64,000 nt of DNA, from positions 310,001-374,000 of the forward strand of contig NZ_RQXV01000001.1 of assembly GCF_003858655.1 (NCBI RefSeq), given 5' to 3'. Position numbers and translations under genes: made by a program. A model generated the notes under the pieces. It made no database searches and had not been told where the DNA came from. It worked only from the letters and a program-made list of their open reading frames with translations. The stretch comes from Amphritea balenae (GTDB lineage Bacteria > Pseudomonadota > Gammaproteobacteria > Pseudomonadales > Balneatricaceae). Positions 35,550 to 43,224 of the stretch are shown piece by piece (position 1 is the stretch's first letter; each line of letters opens with the position of its first letter).

Positions 35550-36302
35550 TTACCCAATTACTTTTGCTTCGTTTTTCAGTTTCTCGACCAACTCGTCTAC
35601 AGAGGCCACTACGATACCGCCCTGACGTTCAGCAGGTGGCTCAACTTTCAGGGTTTTAACATTGTTTTTCAGTGCAACACCCAGAGCATCCGGCGTCTTA
35701 ACATCCAGAGGTTTGCGCTTGGCTTTCATAATATTTGGCAGCGAAGCGTAACGCGGCTCATTCAGGCGCAGATCGGTAGTCACTACCGCAGGCAGCGTCA
35801 GCTCAAGTGTTTGCAAGCCGCCATCCACTTCACGGGTAACGGTGGCTTTGCCATCTGCAACGGTCAGCTCAGAGGCAAACGTTGCCTGTGGCATCGCCGT
35901 CAGTGCTGCCAGCATCTGGCCGGTTTGATTGTTATCAGAATCGATTGACTGTTTACCCAGGATAACCAGCTGAGGTTGCTCTTCTGCAACGACTGCCTTG
36001 AGCAACTTGGCAACGGACAGGGAATCAACCGCCTGGTCAGTTTCAACCTGAATACCACGATCAGCACCCAGCGCCAGCGCAGTACGGATCTGTTCCTGAC
36101 AGGCTTTATCACCGATGGAGACAACCACAACTTCAGTGGCCACGCCTTTCTCTTTAAGGCGGATCGCTTCTTCTACCGCGATCTCACAGAATGGGTTCAG
36201 AGCCATTTTAGTGTTTGCCAGATCCACATCAGAGCAATCAGACTTAACCCGGACTTTGACGTTGTAGTCAATTACGCGCTTTACAGCGACCAGTACTTTC
36301 AT
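35550..36302 (-). CDS. etfB: electron transfer flavoprotein, beta subunit
   Basis: 250 aa. N-terminal [19 protein letters not shown] and [20 protein letters not shown] are diagnostic, as is the AMP-binding area [20 protein letters not shown] and [20 protein letters not shown]. First gene of the etfB-etfA-ETF-QO unit; a GC-rich inverted repeat shared with the dctP and buk promoters lies 86-120 bp upstream. Confidence 0.95.
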   Translation of the reverse strand: MKVLVAVKRVIDYNVKVRVKSDCSDVDLANTKMALNPFCEIAVEEAIRLKEKGVATEVVVVSIGDKACQEQIRTALALGADRGIQVETDQAVDSLSVAKLLKAVVAEEQPQLVILGKQSIDSDNNQTGQMLAALTAMPQATFASELTVADGKATVTREVDGGLQTLELTLPAVVTTDLRLNEPRYASLPNIMKAKRKPLDVKTPDALGVALKNNVKTLKVEPPAERQGGIVVASVDELVEKLKNEAKVIG

Positions 36303-36387
36303 ATCAACTCCTTTACCAGAACCGTTTATACAAGTTACAAAACGATCCCAAGCTAATTACTCGGTTATCAGGCTATTATTGATGGAC

Positions 36388-36422
36388 TACCCCTTTGCAG
36401 GTATACCCCGATAAGGGGATTG
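36388..36422. promoter_or_regulatory. paired TACCCC-type elements upstream of etfB
   Basis: CTACCCCTTTGCAGGTA (36388-36404) overlaps TACCCCGATAAGGGGATTGG (36403-36422). Placed 86-120 bp before the etfB ATG, like the elements at dctP and buk. Confidence 0.6.
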
Positions 36423-36519
36423 GCCCTGATAACCGCTCAAAAATTCGCCAAAAACCCACCAAAAACCGGGTTTTCGGCATTCATTACCCACCACTCAATA
36501 CAGTACTTTCTGTAACGAC

Positions 36520-37431
36520 CTATTTTTCTGCCGCTATCAGTTTTGCCAGCATCATCGAATTTAATCGCCGAATGGCGGAATCCGAACGGGAATTCAGCAC
36601 CACCGGCGCAGCAGCACCCAGCACTAAACCGCCGGAATCGGCCCCACCATGAAATTTATAGGCCTTACCCAGAATATTGGCAGCCTCCATATTAGGCATC
36701 AGCAGCAGATCAGCATCGCCACTGACAACTGAATCAGTAATACCTTTCTTATTAGCTGACTCGGCACTGATACAAGCGTCATAGCCAAAGGGCCCCTCAA
36801 TCACAAAGTCCGGAAATGCTCCGCTTTGATTTTCAGCTTGCAGCGCCGCCGCATCAACAGTAGCCGGCATGGCGGGATTCTCTTTCTCGATAGCACAGAC
36901 CACACCAACCTTCGCCGGCGTAAGACCCAGCGCCCGGAACAGTGGACGGGTGTTTTCAATAATTGAGCGTTTCTGTTCCAGATCAGGATTCAGCAGGATG
37001 GCGTTATCAGTAATCGTCAACAGCTTATGGTAGGAAGGTTGCTCGAATACTGTAATATTCGACAGCACTTTTGACTGACGCAAACCCCAGTCTCGATTCA
37101 GTATCGCCTTAAAATAGAAGGACGAATCCAGGCCTCCTTTGATAAGAATATCGGCATCACCGCTACTCACGGCCCGGACCGCCAGCTCTGCTGCCTCACT
37201 GTAATCGGTAGCGTTCTGTATCTCGAATCCACTACAATCGATCTGCAGCTGGTCCGCCAGCTGTGCTATTTTATCCGCATCTCCGGTCAGTATTGCCCGA
37301 TCGATCAGGCCTTCTTTACGGGCCAGATCAATACTTTGCAAGACCTCTTTCTTTTCCGCAGAGGCCACCGCCACTGATGCCGGTGCGGTAGACAGTGCCG
37401 CCTGCTTCAATTCTTGAAAGGTGCGAATCAT
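36520..37431 (-). CDS. ptb: phosphate butyryltransferase
   Basis: 303 aa, of the Ptb/Pta family but lacking the N-terminal extension of Pta. Family blocks: SSGDADILIKGGLDSSFYFK, LSNITVFEQPSYHKLLTITD, EGPFGYDACISAESANKKGI and LLMPNMEAANILGKAYKF. It converts butyryl-CoA plus phosphate to butyryl-phosphate and CoA. It overlaps the end of buk by one base (TAATG), giving a buk-ptb operon for interconversion of butyrate (or a related short acid) and its CoA ester. Confidence 0.9.
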   Translation of the reverse strand: MIRTFQELKQAALSTAPASVAVASAEKKEVLQSIDLARKEGLIDRAILTGDADKIAQLADQLQIDCSGFEIQNATDYSEAAELAVRAVSSGDADILIKGGLDSSFYFKAILNRDWGLRQSKVLSNITVFEQPSYHKLLTITDNAILLNPDLEQKRSIIENTRPLFRALGLTPAKVGVVCAIEKENPAMPATVDAAALQAENQSGAFPDFVIEGPFGYDACISAESANKKGITDSVVSGDADLLLMPNMEAANILGKAYKFHGGADSGGLVLGAAAPVVLNSRSDSAIRRLNSMMLAKLIAAEK

Positions 37432-38546
37432 TACCAGCCCTCCATACCGTTATCTACCGCTTTAACCGGCCAGCTCATCGCCTGCATCCGGTTTTGCAAT
37501 ACATCAACGGTTGTTTCAGCCAGCGACTCATTCTCATTACTTCCCGGGAACAGCGATACCGGCCCTATCTTTTCCAGCGCTGCCGTCAGGTCATTTGTAA
37601 GCCGCTTACTGAAAGCCAGCCCACCGGTCAGAATAAAGGCATCAACATCAAAATGAGCCACCGATGCCATCGCCGCCATCGACTTCAGAATCTGATAAAC
37701 CAGTGCGTCATACACCAGCTGAGCGCGGGCATCACCGGTTTCAATCATCTGCTCCACATCTCGCAGATCACGGGTTCCAAGGTAGGCGTAGAGACCACCT
37801 TCACCGTAGAGCTTCTTTTTCAGTTCCTGCTGACTAAATTCGCCGGAGAAACAGGCATCGATCAGAGGGATAGGCGGTACACCACCAGCACGTTCAGGGG
37901 TAAAAGCGCCCCCTTCCATACGGTTATCGTTATCGACAATACGGCCCTGTTTGATACAGGAGATGGAGAACCCGCCGCCCAGATGGGCAACCACAAAGCT
38001 CATATCTTCAAACTTACGGCCCTGCTGCTGCGCCAGCTTACGGGCAGTAGCACGGGTATTCAGAGCATGAACAAAACTAAAACGGTTAAAGTCCGGGCTA
38101 CCAGACATCCGGGCCACCGCCGTAAACTCATCAACACACACCGGATCAACGATGTAGGCATCAACGCCGTATTGTTGCCCTACTTTATAAGCCAGAGGTG
38201 CACCCAGATTGCTGGCGTGCTGGTAAACCGGTGTCATCAGCGAAAACTCAACCAACTCAGCGTTTACTTTGATAGCGCCACTGGGCACTGGCGTCAACAT
38301 ACCGCCCCGCCCGGCACAACCCACAATACGGTCATCATCCAGCAAGCCATCACTGAGAAACCGCTCAACCAATTGATAGCGATACTCCAGTTGATCAGGA
38401 ATACCGGTAAAGTTAGCCAGTTCTGAATCCGGGTGTTCGATGGTCAGATCCTGACTGGGTTTTACGCCACTATCGGTTATCTGAAACAGGGCACACTTAG
38501 TTGAGGTCGCCCCTGGGTTAACGGTGAATATTAGATCTCGGCTCAT
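37431..38546 (-). CDS. buk: butyrate kinase
   Basis: 371 aa from the ATG at 38546; an in-frame ATG nine codons earlier is less likely because the fold starts at RDLIFTVNPGATSTKCALF. Blocks of the acetokinase-like family: AHLGGGFSISCIKQGRIVDN, GGAFTPERAGGVPPIPLIDA and DAFILTGGLAFSKRLT. It makes butyrate plus ATP from butyryl-phosphate or, in reverse, activates butyrate. GAGAG lies some eight bases upstream of the start. It is divergent from pta with a 295-bp control region. Confidence 0.9.
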   Translation of the reverse strand: MSRDLIFTVNPGATSTKCALFQITDSGVKPSQDLTIEHPDSELANFTGIPDQLEYRYQLVERFLSDGLLDDDRIVGCAGRGGMLTPVPSGAIKVNAELVEFSLMTPVYQHASNLGAPLAYKVGQQYGVDAYIVDPVCVDEFTAVARMSGSPDFNRFSFVHALNTRATARKLAQQQGRKFEDMSFVVAHLGGGFSISCIKQGRIVDNDNRMEGGAFTPERAGGVPPIPLIDACFSGEFSQQELKKKLYGEGGLYAYLGTRDLRDVEQMIETGDARAQLVYDALVYQILKSMAAMASVAHFDVDAFILTGGLAFSKRLTNDLTAALEKIGPVSLFPGSNENESLAETTVDVLQNRMQAMSWPVKAVDNGMEGW

Positions 38547-38607
38547 CCTCTGCTCTCTTGTTATAGTTACCAATGCTGTCAGTATTCAAGAGAGTTCAGG
38601 GGGAACC

Positions 38608-38658
38608 CATGCCCCGATATGGTGGGTTATGGCAATTCTGCCCCCTTTGGGGGATGCC
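38608..38658. promoter_or_regulatory. TACCCC-type elements in the buk/pta control region
   Basis: TGCCCCGATATGGTGGGTTA (38610-38629) and TGCCCCCTTTGGGGGATGCC (38639-38658), about 64-112 bp upstream of buk and 184-235 bp upstream of pta. The second site is a near-perfect 5+5 inverted repeat. The match with the dctP region extends into the CCAGC that follows. Confidence 0.6.
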
Positions 38659-38841
38659 AGCATAAAATAATCTTGTCAGATATCAATAAACAACCAAGCA
38701 CTGCTATAAATGTAACGTTAAAGTTCTTACAATCCTTCGCCATATACCAGTCATATAAAAACAGTAAACCCTGGTTCCGTAATTTTTCTCTATAGCTTCT
38801 GTTCGCGGCCGATAACGGAATGAACAGATACAGGAACTAAG

Positions 38842-40983
38842 ATGTCACAAGCATTACTTTTAGCCCCTACCGGCGTTGGCGCCGGCCTTACCACTGCCGT
38901 ACTGGGCCTGTTTCAGGCGATGAACCGCAAAGGGATCAAAGTCCACTTTTTTAAACCTATCGATCAGGGTAAGAATGGATCCAGCGATAGCTCAGTCGCC
39001 ATGTTGCAAAATGACTGCGCCACGCCCGTTGCAGAGCCTCTCCCTATCAGGGATGCCGAACACCTGGTCAGCCAGGGTAAAGGTGATGAATTGCTGGAGC
39101 AGATCGTTGCCCGCTATGAACAAAGCCTGCCTGACGATATTGAGGTGGTTATTATCGAGGGCATGGTGCATACCGAAAGCCAGCCTTACGCTACCCGTAT
39201 TAATAAAGAGATCGCCAAAGCGCTGGATGCTCAGGTTGTACTGGTCGCCTCTCCCGGTAATGACAGTATTCAGGCACTACAGGATCATATTGATATTACT
39301 GCCCGTGCCTACGGTGGCGTGCGCAGCAAAAAGCTTCTCGGCTGTATCATCAGCAAACTAGGTGCACCGGTGGATCGCGATGGTCATATGCAACCATTTT
39401 TGGGCGCCGGCAATGCGGTAACCCACAGCCTGACGGCTGAAGTTATTCGCGAACATGCCACCATTTTTAATAACAACTTCCGCCTGTTAGGTTGTATCCC
39501 CTGGAACCGGGATCTGATTATCCCCCGGGTTAAGGATATTGCCGATTACCTGAGCGCATCGGTTATTAATACCGGTGATATGGATAATCGTCGGGTCACC
39601 CGTATCACCATGTGTGCCCGTACTGTTGCCAATGCGGTAAATGAGTTTCGCCCCGGTACGTTGGTGTTCACCCCCGGTGACCGGGACGACATGATCGTTG
39701 CCGCTTGCATGGCTGCCGTCAACGGCGTTGAACTGGCCGCACTGGTGCTAACCGGTGGATTTATGCCTTCTGCTGCCGTACTCAAGCTCTGTGCCGGCGC
39801 CTGTAAAGCCGGACTGCCGATTCTCAGTGTGCACCAGGATAGCTGGCAGACCGCGATCGCCATGTCGCAACTAAGCCAGGAAACCCGTGCCGATGACCTG
39901 CCACGGATTCGGGATATCAAAGAAGCCACCGCGGCACATATCGACCGTGACTGGCTATCGACTCTGGTGGATAACAACTACCAACGCCGTCTGTCACCGC
40001 CAGCGTTCCGCTATCAGTTAATTAAGCGCGCCCGTCAGGCTGACAAACTAATCGTCCTGCCGGAAGGAAATGAGCCCCGTACCGTTAAAGCCGCAGCTAT
40101 CTGTGCCGAACGGGGGATTGCCCGCTGCGTACTCTTGGGCAACACCAAAGAGATTATCCAGATCGCTAAAAACCAGGGCGTATTGCTTAACGATAATGTC
40201 ATTATCAGGGACCCAGAACTGGTTCGCGCCGACTACATTCCTCGCATGGTGGAGTTACGTCAACATAAAGGTATGACCGACATTATTGCAGAAGAACAGC
40301 TTCAGGATAATGTCGTACTGGCGACTCTGATGCTGGAAATGGATCATGTCGATGGTCTGGTTAGTGGCGCTGTACACACTACCGCTAATACCATTCGTCC
40401 GCCGCTGCAGCTCATTAAAACAGCGCCTGGCAGCAATCTTGTCTCTTCAGTGTTCTTTATGTGTCTGCCTGATCAGGTACTGGTGTATGGCGACTGTGCT
40501 ATTAACCCTGATCCAAACGCTGAACAACTGGCCGATATCGCTATTCAGTCGGCTGATTCTGCCTCCGCTTTTGGTATCCCGCCACGGGTCGCGATGATCA
40601 GTTATTCCACCGGTGGTTCCGGTCAGGGAGCCGATGTCGATAAGGTAAGAGAAGCCACCCGTATAGCAAAAGAGAAACGTCCTGATCTGTTGATTGACGG
40701 ACCTTTGCAATACGATGCCGCTGTAATGGAGAGCGTTGCTCTGTCTAAAGCACCGGGCAGCTCGGTTGCAGGCCAGGCCACTGTATTTGTCTTCCCGGAC
40801 CTGAACACCGGTAACACCACCTACAAAGCGGTACAGCGAAGCGCCGATGTAATCAGTATTGGGCCGATGTTACAAGGCATGCGTAAACCGGTTAATGACC
40901 TGTCCCGCGGGGCTTTAGTAGACGATATCGTGTTTACTATCGCCCTGACAGCGATTCAGGCGGGAGCGACAACTAGCAGCTAA
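38842..40983 (+). CDS. pta: phosphate acetyltransferase (long, two-domain type)
   Basis: 713 aa, as E. coli Pta (714 aa). The N-terminal P-loop-like domain starts LLLAPTGVGAGLTTAVLGLF and contains IIEGMVHTESQPYATRINKE; a DRTGG-type regulatory part follows (about 225-340). The C-terminal catalytic domain (about 395-710) has LPEGNEPRTVKAAAICAERG, ADYIPRMVELRQHKGMT, LATLMLEMDHVDGLVSGAVH and FVFPDLNTGNTTYKAVQRSA. It makes acetyl-phosphate from acetyl-CoA. No ackA lies beside it; the neighbour is butyrate kinase. Confidence 0.93.
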   Translation: MSQALLLAPTGVGAGLTTAVLGLFQAMNRKGIKVHFFKPIDQGKNGSSDSSVAMLQNDCATPVAEPLPIRDAEHLVSQGKGDELLEQIVARYEQSLPDDIEVVIIEGMVHTESQPYATRINKEIAKALDAQVVLVASPGNDSIQALQDHIDITARAYGGVRSKKLLGCIISKLGAPVDRDGHMQPFLGAGNAVTHSLTAEVIREHATIFNNNFRLLGCIPWNRDLIIPRVKDIADYLSASVINTGDMDNRRVTRITMCARTVANAVNEFRPGTLVFTPGDRDDMIVAACMAAVNGVELAALVLTGGFMPSAAVLKLCAGACKAGLPILSVHQDSWQTAIAMSQLSQETRADDLPRIRDIKEATAAHIDRDWLSTLVDNNYQRRLSPPAFRYQLIKRARQADKLIVLPEGNEPRTVKAAAICAERGIARCVLLGNTKEIIQIAKNQGVLLNDNVIIRDPELVRADYIPRMVELRQHKGMTDIIAEEQLQDNVVLATLMLEMDHVDGLVSGAVHTTANTIRPPLQLIKTAPGSNLVSSVFFMCLPDQVLVYGDCAINPDPNAEQLADIAIQSADSASAFGIPPRVAMISYSTGGSGQGADVDKVREATRIAKEKRPDLLIDGPLQYDAAVMESVALSKAPGSSVAGQATVFVFPDLNTGNTTYKAVQRSADVISIGPMLQGMRKPVNDLSRGALVDDIVFTIALTAIQAGATTSS

Positions 40984-41067
40984 AACGGGGCTTTTTATCT
41001 ACGCTCAGACCCTTGTCTGACGTCGCAGCGCGGCATGCTGCCTAGCAAGCTAACGCTGCGAGTAACT

Positions 41068-41097
41068 AAAAAAATGGAGGCTAAGCCTCCATTTTTT
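41068..41097. terminator. bidirectional terminator between pta and the 113-aa gene
   Basis: AAAATGGAGGC-TAA-GCCTCCATTTT with A- and T-runs on both sides. The stop codon of the leftward 113-aa gene (41096-41098) lies in its T-run. Just before it, 41020-41060, CTAGCAAGC and CGCAGCG...CGCTGCG look like a worn hairpin-repeat unit. Confidence 0.85.
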
Positions 41098-41437
41098 ATG
41101 CACATTCAGTGACAAAATCTACCGCTTGCTCACGTGTGAAGAAACGGCCTAATCGTACAAACCCTGAGATAACACTGTCTCTGACTTTTACTACCCTGCC
41201 GCTGGCATCTTTTTCTGTTATCCAGCTTTCGGGCAGGCCCTCAAGGGAATGGAAGGGAGCTGGCATACCGTTACGGAACTTAGAAATCTCAACCTCACCG
41301 CTCTCATGATCAAGAAAAGCAGGCACAAAGTTCAGACCTGTGTTTTCCTGACTGATACCTCCGGTACCGGAAAACTGCCTGTTCTCTGATTCCAGATCTA
41401 AGCTGGAGGGTAAGTTATTCTGCTGCTGTTGATACAT
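41096..41437 (-). CDS. hypothetical protein, 113 aa
   Basis: Not recognised. Gln/Asn/Ser-rich start (MYQQQQNNLPSSLDLES), then a compact basic C-terminal half (EVEISKFRNGMPAPFHSLEG, DSVISGFVRLGRFFTREQAV). No signal peptide or membrane segment. The Gly/Asn region in the middle looks disordered. It shares a terminator with pta and is transcribed alone. Confidence 0.6.
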   Translation of the reverse strand: MYQQQQNNLPSSLDLESENRQFSGTGGISQENTGLNFVPAFLDHESGEVEISKFRNGMPAPFHSLEGLPESWITEKDASGRVVKVRDSVISGFVRLGRFFTREQAVDFVTECA

Positions 41438-41731
41438 GGCTGGTCTCCGATCTCCGGTTCCGCCGTCATGCGGAGTAAGATTAAAAAACTATCCATTCCC
41501 TGGGGAGCCTTTTCAGCTTAGGCAGCAACAGACCGATCCAGTATGATACTTTGGCACCGACCCACCCCCTTAGTTAGTACTACTTTTTACACCACCGTTG
41601 GTACTAATTTCTTGCGTTATTTATGAGCGCTACTTAATCGTAACTCTCATAATAACGACCATCGCAACGACCATCGTTAATATCATCATGGCTACCAAAG
41701 TAAGCCACAGCTTAGATGACAAATTTCAGGC

Positions 41732-41759
41732 AAAAAAATGCCGCTGTATTACAGCGGCA
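41732..41759 (-). terminator. intrinsic terminator, leftward
   Basis: Read on the minus strand, TGCCGCTGT-AAT-ACAGCGGCA (41739-41759) is followed by seven T (41732-41738). No annotated protein gene ends here, which points to an RNA gene. Confidence 0.85.
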
Positions 41760-41912
41760 GGAAAGGGTCAGAGCTTTCGATATAAGCCAATTTATATCTG
41801 ACTGACCACAGCAGTTGAAAAACAACGAGAGCCATTAACTATGAATCATTGCTATATGTGAATAATCAGCAAAGGGGAGAGCTGAGCAACAAAAACATAC
41901 TTGAGTCAATTA
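41733..41912 (-). ncRNA. candidate small RNA of about 180 nt
   Basis: A good sigma-70-type promoter (41920-41947) and a strong intrinsic terminator (41732-41759) face each other on the minus strand with no clear protein gene between them. The transcript would contain a stem GGTCAG...CTGACC enclosing ATATAA...TTATAT just before the terminator. It carries a possible 28-codon frame (MALVVFQLLWSVRYKLAYIE...) that ends within the terminator stem-loop but lacks a Shine-Dalgarno site. I see no similarity to 6S, Spot 42, tmRNA or SRP RNA by eye. Confidence 0.6.
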
Positions 41913-41919
41913 GTAGGTT

Positions 41920-41947
41920 ATTATATAAATCCGACAAAAGCAGTCAA
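41920..41947 (-). promoter_or_regulatory. sigma-70-type promoter of the small RNA
   Basis: On the minus strand: -35 TTGACT (complement 41942-41947), 16-bp spacer, -10 TATAAT (complement 41920-41925). The predicted start is near 41912. Confidence 0.65.
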
Positions 41948-42196
41948 GTATTATTTAGCACTTTTTAACAAAGCTTAAACAGAAACACCTTTCATCCAAC
42001 AGTACCCGAATCATTCACCGTATAATTACAGCCCAGACAAAGTACTGACAATCGTAGAAATATTCGATTTAGAAGGCGCTTGCAGCTTCATCACTGAACC
42101 AGCTAAGAGGTTTAGTTATAGGGAGTTGATGAGGTCTTCATTGAAGTCATACATAAAAGAGTAATACACTCTTCAGTTTTTTAAGGATTAGAATTT

Positions 42197-42469
42197 ATGG
42201 AACCCGTCACTGTTATCGGCCTGATGGCTGCAACCTGCACCACAGTGGCATTTGTTCCACAGGTCATACATATTCTTAAGACCGGTAATGTCGATGGTAT
42301 CTCTCTACTAATGTATGCGGTCTTTACACTAGGCGTTGCCTGCTGGCTCACCTACGGTTTGATACTCAATGATCTGCCCATGATTCTGGCCAATACCGTC
42401 ACCCTTATTTTGGCAGGTATGGTTCTGAGTCTGACCATTGTGAAACGACGACGTAAAAAAGCTGTGTAA
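42197..42469 (+). CDS. SemiSWEET-type sugar transporter
   Basis: 90 aa, three membrane helices (half of a SWEET), as in bacterial SemiSWEETs that work as dimers. The PQ-loop motif appears in helix 1 (CTTVAFVPQVIHILKTGNVD), followed by GISLLMYAVFTLGVACWLTY with the sugar-pocket Trp/Asn area. It ends with a basic tail (KRRRKKAV). Facilitates diffusion of a sugar. Transcribed alone, with AAGGAT upstream of the ATG. Confidence 0.88.
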   Translation: MEPVTVIGLMAATCTTVAFVPQVIHILKTGNVDGISLLMYAVFTLGVACWLTYGLILNDLPMILANTVTLILAGMVLSLTIVKRRRKKAV

Positions 42470-42586
42470 TCAATATCAAGCTGGGGTAATAAATATCTAT
42501 ATCAAGGCTGTCATCAGGCACTGATAGCCTGTAGATATAGCGAAGAAAACCTGATGCCTTTTAATTACTGCTACGAAAAGATATCA

Positions 42587-42609
42587 GCTACATTCAGAAA
42601 GAATGTAGC
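42587..42609. terminator. 9-bp hairpin between convergent genes
   Basis: GCTACATTC-AGAAA-GAATGTAGC, a perfect stem between the SemiSWEET stop (42469) and the stop of the small leftward gene (42633). No T-run follows directly, so termination is only a possibility. Confidence 0.45.
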
Positions 42610-42632
42610 TATGAGGATAAATTTAAAGGCGC

Positions 42633-42833
42633 TTACTTATAGAAAGGATTCGGATTGTAACGCAGCGCTTTTCCTGCAGATTCCAGACGGTTCATAAAAT
42701 TTTGATAACGCTGCTTACGCAGTTCTGCTTTATGCAGTTTGGAGTATTCCTGGCCCATGCGTTCAAAATACTGCATCTCAGTTTCACCGAAGGCAGGCTC
42801 ATTAGTTTTCATATAGTTTGTCATGCTGATCAT
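42633..42833 (-). CDS. hypothetical protein, 66 aa
   Basis: I start at the ATG at 42833, which has GGAG seven bases upstream, not at the in-frame ATG 13 codons earlier. The protein is charged and helical (GETEMQYFERMGQEYSKLHK, AELRKQRYQNFMNRLE) and ends YNPNPFYK. No family recognised. Its transcription unit is separate. Confidence 0.55.
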   Translation of the reverse strand: MISMTNYMKTNEPAFGETEMQYFERMGQEYSKLHKAELRKQRYQNFMNRLESAGKALRYNPNPFYK

Positions 42834-43224
42834 TGTCACTCTCCGAAAATTGCCAGATTCATTCCCGAGCAATAGTGGACGGGGTCTAGAACCTTATTTA
42901 TGCGTCCATTTTAGTGTTCAATAAACGTACAAACAAACGAAGTGTTCTCAGCTTAATCGTTAAATAAATTCATCAGTCATCTATCTAAAGCAGCGCCTCT
43001 CAACCGGTACTCCAATACACTGGGATTTTTATCCGAATTCAGTATGCAGCATCCGCATGTTGAACAAGGTCATAAAATAGACAGTTGTTTGAAGCTTTCA
43101 TAAGCTTAACGGAGGTATCAATTTCGACCGGACTATCCCCCTTCCCCTGACAGACTCAATATTCAGGAGTAGCGTTTTGCTGTCCGGTTAGCTAACCCTG
43201 ACCCCAACCAATGAGGACAGCATC
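42834..43224. other. intergenic region upstream of the M16 peptidase
   Basis: No gene or strong hairpin. It holds the promoters of the small leftward gene and of the M16 peptidase; GGAGGT at 43110-43116 belongs to no open frame that I can support. Confidence 0.35.

Noticed and set aside
41598-41801. 67-aa frame rich in Thr and Ile (ITTIATTIVNII), like a thr-operon leader peptide
   Set aside because: No thr genes follow, there is no Shine-Dalgarno site, and the hairpin behind it has its T-run on the other strand, where it ends the small RNA.
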